Made by a program: the position numbers and the translations under genes | The notes under the pieces: model-generated | Databases searched by the model: none | What the model was told of the DNA's origin: nothing | The model's input: the letters and a program-made list of their open reading frames with translations, nothing else | Assembly (NCBI GenBank): GCA_028345575.1 | Contig: JAOMDR010000001.1 | Span: 62,001-126,000, forward strand | Direction of reading: 5' to 3' | From: Candidatus Nitrosopelagicus sp. | GTDB taxonomy: Archaea; Thermoproteota; Nitrososphaeria; Nitrososphaerales; Nitrosopumilaceae | DNA: 64,000 nt | Shown: positions 43,519-50,786 of the stretch, piece by piece | Numbering within the stretch: position 1 is the first letter of the stretch | Layout: every line of letters begins with the position of its first letter

Positions 43519-44691
43519 TCATCTTCTTCGTTTTATTACAATAGCAGCTATTATTCCTACAATAACAATTCCAACTATCGCATATACTATAGTTAGATTA
43601 TCTCCTGATTCGTTAGACGTAAATTTTGTAACCTCTTCAAGTGGTGCTTCAGAGATACGAATTATCTTATCATTGTCTCCATTTGCTGTCAGTAAATACA
43701 AAACTCCATCAGGGCTAATCTGTGCGGTACGAATTCTACCAAAATCACCTTCAAACATTTTTTCTGCACTGATTAACAAACCATCATCTGCAACATCTAA
43801 CACCATCAAATGCTCTCCTCTTAACGCTCCAACCAAAAACTTTCCTTCTAAACTAGAAATTTTATCTGAATTGTAAAACACCATTCCGCTTGGAGCCCAT
43901 GTTTGTTCACCGCTATGAATAATTGGATTTACATAACTATCATCAGATGAATCACCTACAACTTTTGGCCAACCATAATTTTTGCCCTTTACAATTACGT
44001 TAATCTCATCATGTCCATACCCCATCTCTCCAGATGGTCCATGTTCTGATGATACAAGTAAACCATCATCATTCCATGCAATTCCTTGTGGATTACGATG
44101 ACCATAAGAAAAAATTGCACTTGAATCAAATGGATTATCATCAGGTATGGTTCCATCAGAATTAATTCTTAAAATTTTTCCTGCAAGAGATGATAAATCT
44201 TGTGACCATCCAGGATTAACTGCATCACCTGTTGTTATGTATAATTTTTCATCGGGACCAAACGCAATTCTTCCACCGTCATGCCATGGTGCACCTGGTA
44301 TGTCATCTATCACTGTCTGCACATCTATTAGTTCATCTCCGTCAACTGTAAAGCTAAAAACTTTGTTTTGAAAAAATTCCAGTTCTAAATTTGTTTGATA
44401 AATGAAAATTTTCTTATTCTCTTCAAAATTTGGGTGTAAGGCAAGACCAAGCGTTCCTCCCTCATATGATCCGCTCTTTGGGAATGTTTGGATTACTTTG
44501 GCCTCACCAAAATTTTGAATTTTCCATACACGTCCGTCTCTTTCTGAAAAGTAAATGTCTCCGTTTGGTGCAAAAACCATTTCCCATGGGTTGTTCAACC
44601 CGTCAACTACAACATCTATGTTAATCTCAGCAAATGCTGGGGTAATCAAAGAAACAAAAGCAATGGCAATTAATGGTGCAAAACGTTTCAT
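43519..44691 (-). CDS. Secreted glucose/sorbosone dehydrogenase-like beta-propeller, membrane anchored
   Basis: From the ATG at 44691 it has 390 residues. There is a signal peptide (KRFAPLIAIAFVSLITPAFA), then a PQQ-dependent sugar dehydrogenase-type propeller. The propeller shows LNNPWEMVFAPNGDIYFSERDGRVW, GLALHPNFEENKKIF, PWHDGGRIAFGPDEKLYITTGDA and SYGHRNPQGIAW. A C-terminal TM segment with a basic end (VIKRRR) anchors it outside. Whether PQQ is bound is unknown, as PQQ synthesis genes are not visible. A role in sugar or aldehyde oxidation is inferred. Confidence 0.83.
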   Translation of the reverse strand: MKRFAPLIAIAFVSLITPAFAEINIDVVVDGLNNPWEMVFAPNGDIYFSERDGRVWKIQNFGEAKVIQTFPKSGSYEGGTLGLALHPNFEENKKIFIYQTNLELEFFQNKVFSFTVDGDELIDVQTVIDDIPGAPWHDGGRIAFGPDEKLYITTGDAVNPGWSQDLSSLAGKILRINSDGTIPDDNPFDSSAIFSYGHRNPQGIAWNDDGLLVSSEHGPSGEMGYGHDEINVIVKGKNYGWPKVVGDSSDDSYVNPIIHSGEQTWAPSGMVFYNSDKISSLEGKFLVGALRGEHLMVLDVADDGLLISAEKMFEGDFGRIRTAQISPDGVLYLLTANGDNDKIIRISEAPLEEVTKFTSNESGDNLTIVYAIVGIVIVGIIAAIVIKRRR

Positions 44692-44711
44692 GATTGAAAT
44701 ATGCATTTTTT

Positions 44712-45039
44712 GCTTAAAATGCTATGCAAATTCACCCTCAAAAATTTTTCGTGCTTCATAATTCGGCGTTCAAATGAACTTTGTCTCATCACTGTTTGAG
44801 GAAGTCAGAGAGAACCTCGTCTAATCTATAATCATCAGCAAATAATACAACACACATTGCCTATTTAGAATCATTCATTTGAAATAGAAGAAATCCTGAA
44901 AAGACAACGTTTGTCGTCTCTTCAGGCAGAGAAATTAATCTCCTGTTGGCGTGCAAACCAATAGAAATTATCAATTTTGATTCAAACTAAAACCTTTCTA
45001 ACGGATAACAATGAAATACTCTTTTGACTAACCATAATC
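44712..45039. other. Gene-free region with strong hairpins; candidate structured RNA
   Basis: These 328 bp contain no convincing CDS. A TTAAAATG box at about 44715 could start a plus transcript. GAGG/CCTC pair around 44803-44823. CCTGAAAAGAC and GTCTCTTCAGG (about 44895-44926) form an 11-bp stem with one mismatch and a 10-nt loop. AGAGA/TCTCCT pair just after it. The G+C content is locally higher than in the flanks. It matches no RNA family I can recognise. Confidence 0.4.
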
Positions 45040-45333
45040 ATGGTGTATGCTTGGATAATTCCAATCTCAATAGTCGCAATTTTAGGAATATCTGGCTATC
45101 TGGTATACAGATATGTGATTTTTGATATCTTGGCAAATGGTTCAATCAATAGAACCTTGAGAAGGTATAACATCAAAAAAACACAGTTTGAGATAATCAA
45201 AGAGTTTAACGAAAACAAAGGTGAAACATTATCTGACGCAGAAATTAATCGCTTAGCAAAACATTATCGTAGAAACGAACCTGACCAATTTTTGTCAATG
45301 TACGATAACTTGAGAGATAAACCTAAGAACTAA
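45040..45333 (+). CDS. Single-TM protein with charged helical tail, 97 residues
   Basis: The N-terminus is a hydrophobic anchor (WIIPISIVAILGISGYLVYRYV). It is followed by a basic and acidic helical cytoplasmic domain (INRTLRRYNIKKTQFEIIKEFNENKG, then AEINRLAKHYRRNEPDQF). The family is not recognised. It is convergent with the SPFH gene, sharing 4 bp. ATG start, following the structured intergenic region. Membrane topology is clear and function unknown. Confidence 0.65.
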   Translation: MVYAWIIPISIVAILGISGYLVYRYVIFDILANGSINRTLRRYNIKKTQFEIIKEFNENKGETLSDAEINRLAKHYRRNEPDQFLSMYDNLRDKPKN

Positions 45334-46205
45334 GGTCTTTGGTTATTTGTTGGAATTTCAATAAATGGAGTTGCTCCATCACCGCCGGTAACTAGCGGTA
45401 GTATTCCATCCCATTTCTGAATCTTGAGCCATTCTAGATAGTATGGGTTGTTTGCAAGTGCTTGGTTGATAATGTTAATTGCTTCTGCTTCACCTTTTGC
45501 TTCTGCAATATTTGCTTCTGCAATACCAAATGATTGTGCTTCAAACTGTCTTGCTTCTACCTCAATTCTCACCAAATCATTTTCTGCTTTTAGTGCGCGT
45601 TGTTCTGCCTCTACTTTAGATTCAATTGCTTGTGCAAATAATACTGAGAACTGGAAATCTGTAATTGATACAATTTCAGTTGTAATGTTAAAGTCAGCGA
45701 GACGTTCAGAAATCTCATTTTGAATGTCTTGTTTTACTAGAGGTCTTTTTGTGATTAACTCTTCAGCGTTATAGTTGGCTGTTACCTGTTTTACAACCTC
45801 TTCTACTGTTGGTTGAATGATACGATTCTCATAGTCTAAACCAACTTCTTTGTACAGATAGTTGACACGAGTTGGGTCTGGATGATAGTTTACTGTAATC
45901 TCAGTTGACACTGTCTGCAAGTCCTGTGATGCCGACGTTGTCGCCTTTGTATACTTTAGGGTACGAACCTCAAGTGGAATAACTGAATCTTGGAATGGAA
46001 CTATAAAATGCAGTCCTTCTTCTAGTGGTGGGTCAACTAAATCTACAGCGTTCCAGTGAAGTAGTACGCCTCTATATCCTGCATCTACAATTGATACTGC
46101 AGAACCAACCATAACTCCAATTATAATTAAAATAATTAATCCTAAAACTACTCCTCTAGCCTTTCCAAAGTTTACGTTAATTGGCTGATTTTGGTATTTA
46201 GACAA
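45330..46205 (-). CDS. SPFH/prohibitin-family membrane protein
   Basis: This 291-residue protein has a TM segment at residues 17-40 (GLIILIIIGVMVGSAVSIV). A band-7 domain follows (VDAGYRGVLLHWNAVDLVDPPLEEGLHFIVPF, then TVSTEITVNYHPDPTRVNYLYKEVG). Next is a long coiled coil rich in EAEQRALKAENDLVRIEVEARQFEAQ. This is the prohibitin arrangement; such proteins form large membrane rings that organise proteases or lipid domains. No protease gene is adjacent. Confidence 0.88.
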   Translation of the reverse strand: MSKYQNQPINVNFGKARGVVLGLIILIIIGVMVGSAVSIVDAGYRGVLLHWNAVDLVDPPLEEGLHFIVPFQDSVIPLEVRTLKYTKATTSASQDLQTVSTEITVNYHPDPTRVNYLYKEVGLDYENRIIQPTVEEVVKQVTANYNAEELITKRPLVKQDIQNEISERLADFNITTEIVSITDFQFSVLFAQAIESKVEAEQRALKAENDLVRIEVEARQFEAQSFGIAEANIAEAKGEAEAINIINQALANNPYYLEWLKIQKWDGILPLVTGGDGATPFIEIPTNNQRP

Positions 46206-46297
46206 TGTATTCGATCTGCATTTACTCTAAATATAGTATGCGAAAAAAATAGGCACATCCTCGAAATTCTTAATTTAAGTATGGAATAATGTATTTT

Positions 46298-46513
46298 ATG
46301 TTCTGTCAAAAATGTGGCATAAAAATAGCCGAACATGGTGATTATTGCTCATCGTGTAATACACCATCAAAAAAGACTCTTTCCTGGTGGAATAGGATAT
46401 CATTACCAAAAAAAATTGTACTGTGTTTTGGTATAGGATTTGTCGCATTTCAGGCACTAAATTTTGTCATTGCCTATTTCATGGAATTAACAGACAGCAT
46501 TAGTGGCGCCTGA
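46298..46513 (+). CDS. Zinc-ribbon plus one-TM protein, 71 residues
   Basis: The N-terminal zinc ribbon (FCQKCGIKIAEHGDYCSSC) is followed by a basic segment (KKTLSWWNRISLPKK) and one hydrophobic segment (IVLCFGIGFVAFQALNFVIAYF). This is the common 'zinc-ribbon domain plus membrane anchor' architecture of archaea and bacteria. The ATG at 46298 places the ribbon at the very N-terminus as in related proteins; an ATG at 46289 would add three residues. Function is unknown. Confidence 0.7.
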   Translation: MFCQKCGIKIAEHGDYCSSCNTPSKKTLSWWNRISLPKKIVLCFGIGFVAFQALNFVIAYFMELTDSISGA

Positions 46514-46539
46514 TTCAAAACTAAAATATGGTAATTGAC

Positions 46540-46650
46540 CTATTCTGATCACTGTCTTCGTCAGTCAGCGGTCTATGATTAGGCCGTTGTGGTTACGGAG
46601 ATGGTGAGTAGCTTTGAAAAAGGTGAAAGCCGTTTCCATCTTTAAATTAT
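46540..46650 (+). ncRNA. Candidate structured RNA with three stems
   Basis: Three helices line up in about 110 nt. ACTG/CAGT pair around TCTTCGT. CAGCGGTCT and AGGCCGTTG form a 9-bp stem (with G-T pairs) around ATGATT. AGATGG/CCATCT enclose an inner GCTTT/AAAGC stem. The segment is visibly G+C-richer than its surroundings and has no ORF. No tRNA, 5S, SRP or RNase P signature is present. Strand is a guess. Confidence 0.4.
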
Positions 46651-46669
46651 TTGGTTTACAGAGTAAATT

Positions 46670-47209
46670 ATGATGAAAGTTTTTGTCTTATTCATAATTG
46701 CAGCAATTACAATAGTTGGTGTTGAAAATGCATATTCAACTCACATTTCGCAACCAATCTTAACCATTGATGAGAACTTTGTTTATTCAGTTGGTGATGA
46801 TTTAGCGATAACCGGCTGGGTTGAGTATGATGATGCAGCAACTTCGGATGTCTTGTTAAGTGTAAAGATATCAAATCCAAACGGAACGGTTATCTCTGAT
46901 TTCTTTCTTACCAGTGATTCAGATGGAATGTTTGAGTTTCCATTTGAGTTGTCTAATGATGATACATCTGGTGATTATCTAGTAAACATAATGAGCATGT
47001 GCAGAGAGATACATCGAGATATTTGCACACACAAAACTGCAGAAACTACTATCAGTGTAATAGGAGAAGAAAGTAAAATTCCTGACTGGGTTAGAAACAT
47101 CTTTGTTTGGTATGCCGAAGATAGCATTTCAGAAAATGAGCTGTTACAGGCATTACAATACCTGATAAAGGAAAAGATTATCCAAGTTGATGACGTAACT
47201 AACACATGA
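46670..47209 (+). CDS. Secreted protein with Ig-like domain and C-terminal helical domain
   Basis: This 179-residue protein has a signal peptide (KVFVLFIIAAITIVGVENAYS). A beta-sandwich domain follows (FVYSVGDDLAITGWVEYDD, then SDSDGMFEFPFELSNDDTSGDYLVNI). A C-terminal block IPDWVRNIFVWYAEDSISENELLQALQYLIKEKII follows; this W/ISExELxxAxxYLIxxxII module recurs in secreted proteins of ammonia-oxidising archaea. A pair of Cys (CREIHRDIC) may form a disulfide. The next two tiny genes overlap it, so it heads a three-gene operon. Confidence 0.75.
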   Translation: MMKVFVLFIIAAITIVGVENAYSTHISQPILTIDENFVYSVGDDLAITGWVEYDDAATSDVLLSVKISNPNGTVISDFFLTSDSDGMFEFPFELSNDDTSGDYLVNIMSMCREIHRDICTHKTAETTISVIGEESKIPDWVRNIFVWYAEDSISENELLQALQYLIKEKIIQVDDVTNT

Positions 47210-47322
47210 GTAAATACATGAAGATGGAGTGTCCAAAATGTGGACGCAAACTAAAAGATCATTCTAGAAGTGAATTAGCAAAATGCTCATTGAAAAACTG
47301 GACCTCGGGCTGGAAAAAATAA
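47206..47322 (+). CDS. Zinc-ribbon peptide, 38 residues
   Basis: This starts at an ATG overlapping the upstream stop (ATGA) and reads MSKYMKMECPKCGRK, ending NWTSGWKK. CPKC and a later Cys provide a partial zinc site, and the peptide is strongly basic. Overlaps on both sides (4 bp upstream, 1 bp downstream) support translation. Function is unknown; it may regulate or assist the secreted protein's expression. Confidence 0.6.
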   Translation: MSKYMKMECPKCGRKLKDHSRSELAKCSLKNWTSGWKK

Positions 47323-47423
47323 TGTCTGAAGATGAAGAAAACAAAATTGTTAATCTTCGTGGAATTGCAATAATCTCAATGTTTGTTACTATTTGCGTAA
47401 TTTTGTACATTCAAACTAGTTAG
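47322..47423 (+). CDS. Single-TM small membrane protein, 33 residues
   Basis: The ATG overlaps the preceding TAA (taATG). The peptide reads MSEDEENKIVNLRG, then a hydrophobic segment (IAIISMFVTICVILYI), and ends QTS. An acidic N-terminus with one TM helix is a typical small membrane protein. It is the last gene of the operon that starts at 46670 and is followed directly by the double hairpin at 47436. Confidence 0.6.
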   Translation: MSEDEENKIVNLRGIAIISMFVTICVILYIQTS

Positions 47424-47435
47424 TAAAATAATAGT

Positions 47436-47487
47436 GTGGAAGAGAAACTGAAAATTTCTCTCCCACCCATGAACTGCGTGTTCATGG
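47436..47487. other. Two adjacent perfect hairpins
   Basis: Hairpin 1 (47436-47466) pairs GTGGAAGAGAAA with TTTCTCTCCCAC, 11 of 12 bp, with loop CTGAAAA. Hairpin 2 (47467-47487) pairs CCATGAAC with GTTCATGG perfectly around TGCGT. They touch without a spacer and could stack. They lie 12 bp after the stop of the upstream operon and 66 bp before the next gene. A terminator/processing element, a riboregulator or part of a small RNA are all possible. Confidence 0.55.
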
Positions 47488-47553
47488 AATCAACGATTGT
47501 GCTAGTATGGCCAGTGATAAAAACCTAAATCTCACGATGACCTATACGATCCC

Positions 47554-47946
47554 ATGAAATATGATGCAACCATGAAACGAATAATGGACTCTGATCCAAA
47601 CATAAGAAACTGCATTGTAGCTGATAGTGAAGGAGAAATCAAGGCAGTAATGCATAGAGCTGGAATCCGTAACTATCTTAGTGATGAAGAAACATCTGAA
47701 TCACTAAAACGTGCAGCAACTTCATGGAAGGCACGAAAACAACTATCCCCAAAGATTGGTCAAGGACAATATGCTGTTGCAGCATTTGAAAAACTAACAA
47801 GAATGACTTTTCCTGCAGGAAAAAATCATTTGGTATTTGTTAGCATGGCCTCAAATCCGGTAAGGGATGACTACCATCAAGGTGGAAGAGAAGACGTTGT
47901 TGAACATGTCTTGAATATCCTTAGCGGTGATCCTACAAAAAACTAA
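47554..47946 (+). CDS. Conserved archaeal protein, 130 residues, possibly Roadblock-like
   Basis: The protein begins MKYDATMKRIMDSDPNIRNCIVADSEGEIKAVMHRAG. The pattern of helix, beta strand, 'DSEG' turn and beta strand recalls the Roadblock/LC7 or profilin-like sensor fold. The central TSWKARKQLSPKIGQGQYAVAAFEKLTRMTFP and KNHLVFVSMASNP fit an alpha/beta domain. I recall relatives only as uncharacterised proteins of ammonia-oxidising archaea. A role in sensing or GTPase regulation is speculative. ATG start; the upstream region carries the double hairpin. Confidence 0.6.
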   Translation: MKYDATMKRIMDSDPNIRNCIVADSEGEIKAVMHRAGIRNYLSDEETSESLKRAATSWKARKQLSPKIGQGQYAVAAFEKLTRMTFPAGKNHLVFVSMASNPVRDDYHQGGREDVVEHVLNILSGDPTKN

Positions 47947-47986
47947 ACATCAGAGATTACAATATTGGATATTTCTCTAGACTTCT

Positions 47987-48172
47987 CTATGCCCATTTTT
48001 CCAAGTTACTATCAAAGATAGTTCTCTTGTGAACTTTACGTAGATTCATTTTTGTTTTGTATTTTAGAATACAGGATGCACAAATTTTGTGTGGCTTTAG
48101 ACAATGGTTACAGTGAAAGGATTTTGATGCATGTTTCTTTTTACAAAACTCACAAATTGACGAATCAATCAT
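47987..48172 (-). CDS. Zinc-binding Cys-rich protein, 61 residues
   Basis: Three CxxC pairs are present: CEFC (C7, C10), CNHC and CASC, with several His between. This suggests a treble-clef or cross-brace site binding one or two zinc ions. The C-terminal half is basic (KYKTKMNLRKVHKRT). It starts at an ATG at 48172. Nucleic-acid binding is plausible. It is a lone minus-strand gene between plus-strand genes, so it is probably transcribed on its own. Confidence 0.65.
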   Translation of the reverse strand: MIDSSICEFCKKKHASKSFHCNHCLKPHKICASCILKYKTKMNLRKVHKRTIFDSNLEKWA

Positions 48173-48390
48173 TTGCTATTTTACATTTAGATTTTATTAA
48201 AAAACAGATGATGATTATTCAAACTTATTCTATATATGAAAAATAGAGAAAAAGACAGGATATTTCCTTGAAATGAATGACTTTTGGATGCTCATATATA
48301 ACAAAACTTGAGAATTGTTAAAAAATTAAAGCTCTAAGATAACTTTCTCTCATAAATTTATTTCAAATACTCTGGATGGTGCTGTATATC

Positions 48391-48561
48391 ATGGTAGAAG
48401 CATATGATGTGAAGGCCAGAAAGAAAGTAGAGATCAAGGATCCTAAAGTCGTTCAACTAAAGAACGGACGTTATGCGATTAAAGGAACATCTCCTGATAC
48501 AGGTATCACAGTTATGAGAATATGTGGTTCAGATAAAGCTAAAGCAGAAGCCCTAATCTAG
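48391..48561 (+). CDS. DUF5679-type small protein, 56 residues
   Basis: From the ATG at 48391 it reads VEAYDVKARKKVEIKDPKVVQLKNGRYAIKGTSPDTGITVMRICG. This is the pattern of the DUF5679 module, found alone or attached to archaeal and viral topoisomerases and other nucleic-acid proteins. It should form a small beta-barrel or hairpin domain. An in-frame start at 48376 adds five residues. A hairpin terminator follows the stop by 6 bp. Function is unknown. Confidence 0.75.
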   Translation: MVEAYDVKARKKVEIKDPKVVQLKNGRYAIKGTSPDTGITVMRICGSDKAKAEALI

Positions 48562-48567
48562 AACTTT

Positions 48568-48595
48568 AACAAAAATGCGGCCCCTTTTGTTTTTC
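48568..48595 (+). terminator. Hairpin terminator after the DUF5679 gene
   Basis: AACAAAA and TTTTGTT pair across ATGCGGCCCC, followed by more Ts, 6 bp after the stop codon. The T-rich 3' arm fits archaeal intrinsic termination. Confidence 0.5.
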
Positions 48596-48752
48596 TAAAT
48601 TTTTAACAAGCTTTTGCTATAAACTATTTTTAAAAAATGTGAGCAGAGACAGTAGTTTCAGTTCTTTTACAAGAAAATTACTAAAGCTCTTCCATCATTG
48701 TGTATGAACAGTTTGGTTATAGGTATTTCAAATGAAGATTATTTAGCTAGGA

Positions 48753-48977
48753 GTGAAATGTACATTCATGCAAGAAGATTCTGCTAATGACTTGAAGGTT
48801 TTACAAGAATGGTTTGAGACTAATCGTGTACGGGAGACAGGAATAGTTGAGAATGTGCAAAAACAGCCAGCCTCACCTGAGAGAGACGAGATGTTGGAAA
48901 TCTGTAAGGGAAACATTGAGGAGTTTTCTATGATGATTCAGTTAGTTGCGTCAATAATTGAAAGAGAAAAAGAGTAA
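48753..48977 (+). CDS. Hypothetical helical protein, 74 residues
   Basis: The GTG at 48753 or the ATG at 48768 could start it. The latter gives MQEDSANDLKVLQEWFETN. The sequence is amphipathic and helical (LKVLQEWFETN, then ERDEMLEICKGNIEEFSMMIQLVASIIEREKE), suggesting a helical hairpin or coiled-coil dimer. There is no TM or Cys-pair motif. It is convergent with the first CARF gene, with a gap of 4 bp. Family and function are unknown. Confidence 0.55.
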   Translation: MKCTFMQEDSANDLKVLQEWFETNRVRETGIVENVQKQPASPERDEMLEICKGNIEEFSMMIQLVASIIEREKE

Positions 48978-48981
48978 TCTT

Positions 48982-49824
48982 CTATTCTTTTAACATCACT
49001 GCATTTCTTGCCTGTCTTTTACCTGCAGGTGTAATCTTCCATTTTACCTTACTTTCATTAATTTTAATCACAAATTTTTCTTTAGTATATCCATCTGATC
49101 CAATTATAGTCTTTTTTACACATTCTTCTACTCCATCAATTTTTTCTACATAACCTTTTTTTCTCAATTCTGAAATTACATATGTCAATTTGGTTGCACC
49201 TTGCTGCCTCTTTCTTGTTCCATATTTGATTTCTTTTTTCAACTTTAGTTTTTGCAATAATTCTTGATTTGTTATGACTCCTTCCTCTTCAATCATTTTT
49301 TTCTTATTTTTGAGATTTTTTACTATAAATCTACTTTTTGAGATAATATTCAAAACCTTTTGTTGAGTATCATTCATTTTTACAATTCCAATACTTGGTA
49401 TTGGTAATTCTCTAACATAGCTCTTTTGACCAGGATTCTTATCACGATTCAAAACATAGTATGCTTTTGTTCCAAGCAACATTGCTGATAAAATTGCACC
49501 TGATGCCATAACGTTAGTTCCACCAGTTACATTAATGGCAAATTCCTGTCTTAACACGTCTTCTTCAATTGAAACAATATCGGTAATTGCATCCATTGTA
49601 TCATCCATCCCAAACGGATTATCTATCAAATATTGTTCAACCTCAATTGCAGCATAGTCTTTTTTTAATTTCTTTGCCAAGTCTCTAGCATTTTTTACAA
49701 AATCTATTGTACCCTCTTTTTTCTTACTGTGAATTAACCAAATCTTTGTTACAGGTGTTATTTCTCTAAGCCACTCTTCCACATGTTTTGTCTCTTTACC
49801 AATTGGTGCTATATGTACAACCAT
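48982..49824 (-). CDS. CARF-domain sensor with C-terminal winged helix (CARF regulator 1)
   Basis: This 280-residue protein begins VVHIAPIGKETKHVEEWL. Around residue 95 it has INVTGGTNVMASGAILSAMLLG, the ligand-loop motif of CARF Rossmann domains that bind cyclic oligoadenylate or related nucleotides. Residues 150-280 form a winged-helix region (TNQELLQKLKL, then KLTYVISELRKKGYVEKI, and a basic C-terminus). The architecture matches the DUF6293/Csa3-like regulators. A perfect 21-bp palindrome lies 2 bp before its ATG, so autoregulation is likely. It is divergent from the Cas4-like operon. No CRISPR array is present. Confidence 0.8.
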   Translation of the reverse strand: MVVHIAPIGKETKHVEEWLREITPVTKIWLIHSKKKEGTIDFVKNARDLAKKLKKDYAAIEVEQYLIDNPFGMDDTMDAITDIVSIEEDVLRQEFAINVTGGTNVMASGAILSAMLLGTKAYYVLNRDKNPGQKSYVRELPIPSIGIVKMNDTQQKVLNIISKSRFIVKNLKNKKKMIEEEGVITNQELLQKLKLKKEIKYGTRKRQQGATKLTYVISELRKKGYVEKIDGVEECVKKTIIGSDGYTKEKFVIKINESKVKWKITPAGKRQARNAVMLKE

Positions 49825-49826
49825 TT

Positions 49827-49847
49827 ACTACAAAATAATTTTGTAGT
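49827..49847. promoter_or_regulatory. Perfect 21-bp palindrome, candidate operator of CARF regulator 1
   Basis: ACTACAAAAT and ATTTTGTAGT flank a central A with no mismatch. It abuts the CARF gene's start and lies between divergent genes. On the right it continues CTTCAATTAAAAG, where TTAAAAG may be the TATA box of the operon at 49891. The same element recurs at 57777. Confidence 0.75.
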
Positions 49848-49890
49848 CTTCAATTAAAAGCATTACTTTCATGACCAGGCTATATTCTAT

Positions 49891-50697
49891 ATGGAAAATA
49901 AGAAAATTACAGAATTCGTTCACGTTGATGAAAGTAACGAAGAAAAAATCTCAACAAAAATCACAATCCAGTCATTTGAAAATGAAATTCAAGAAATTGA
50001 TGTTCCAAAGGGAATTGTCACTTTCTTAGGTTCAAAAAATGGTAAAAAAATTCCATATTTGACAAAGAATCGATACTCCGTTTCAGATTTAGTACATTGC
50101 CAAAGAAAATCTCTATACAAACAATTAGGATTAAAACAAGAACAGCTAGTTCAAGATCTTTCAATTGAACAAATGTGGTCAACTGTTAGAGGAAATTTCT
50201 TGCATCAAATGACCAATGCATATGATTGGAATGAACTTGAGATGCAGTATAAGGTTAATCTGAAAGATGGCAAACAAGCCACACTCCATGGTAGACTTGA
50301 CATGTATGATTGGAAGACAAAAACAATCATGGATTTGAAAAGTGTTCCAAATCTACGACATCAAGTCAAGCATGGATTTATACCAAAACTCCAGCATATT
50401 TTGCAAGTCCAATGTTATGGAACAATGTTTGAATCATACATACCAATTGAGAATCTAAATCTCATTTATGTTGATAATAATGACATTGTCACTTACAAAA
50501 TTCAAAAAAGAGACATGGCAGATTGGATAAAAACACGAATTCAAGAAATTGAAGATGCTTGTGTCTCAAAACAAATCATAACAGGTGAACCAACCGGATT
50601 ATGTCAATTTTGTAAATATCAAACAAAATGTTATGCTGATGAAAATGGAATTACACATACACCACTATCTGTTCCAAAAGGAGGACGATACAATTGA
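49891..50697 (+). CDS. Cas4-like Fe-S PD-(D/E)XK nuclease
   Basis: This 268-residue protein has the Cas4/RecB nuclease layout. C70 (HCQRKSLYK) and the C-terminal trio C238, C241, C247 (GLCQFCKYQTKC) are the four ligands of the [4Fe-4S] cluster. The nuclease core shows R100GNFLH105, GRLD137 and MDLKS with D148 and K150, then LQVQCYG (the QxxxY motif). All catalytic residues are present, so it should cut DNA ends. It lacks cas1/cas2 neighbours, so it is a non-CRISPR relative. It heads an overlapping operon with the AAA+, VWA and J-domain genes. Confidence 0.85.
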   Translation: MENKKITEFVHVDESNEEKISTKITIQSFENEIQEIDVPKGIVTFLGSKNGKKIPYLTKNRYSVSDLVHCQRKSLYKQLGLKQEQLVQDLSIEQMWSTVRGNFLHQMTNAYDWNELEMQYKVNLKDGKQATLHGRLDMYDWKTKTIMDLKSVPNLRHQVKHGFIPKLQHILQVQCYGTMFESYIPIENLNLIYVDNNDIVTYKIQKRDMADWIKTRIQEIEDACVSKQIITGEPTGLCQFCKYQTKCYADENGITHTPLSVPKGGRYN

Positions 50698-50786
50698 TCT
50701 TTTTGATTATTGCATTATCTGCATTTCTGATCTGTTCAGGAATTGTAAAACCAAAAAAAATTATGGAGGCATACTTTGGAAAGTAA
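50694..50786 (+). CDS. Single-TM small membrane protein, 30 residues
   Basis: It starts at TTG within the Cas4-like stop (overlap 4 bp) behind a strong GGAGG ribosome-binding site at about 50681-50685. It reads MIFLIIALSAFLICSG, then a basic cytoplasmic tail IVKPKKIMEAYFGK. It overlaps the AAA+ start by 11 bp, and that start has its own GGAGG inside this gene. Overlaps on both sides and the clear ribosome-binding site support translation. It may anchor part of the system to the membrane. Confidence 0.6.
   Translation: MIFLIIALSAFLICSGIVKPKKIMEAYFGK

Noticed and set aside
44774-44824. 16-codon ORF (MNFVSSLFEEVRENLV)
   Set aside because: Too short and without a ribosome-binding site; the DNA is better explained by hairpins.
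44790-44990. Possible RNase P RNA
   Set aside because: GAGGAAGTC resembles part of the P4 region, but the matching 3' strand and the conserved ACAGNRA-type and AGGGUGAAA-type elements are missing on both strands.
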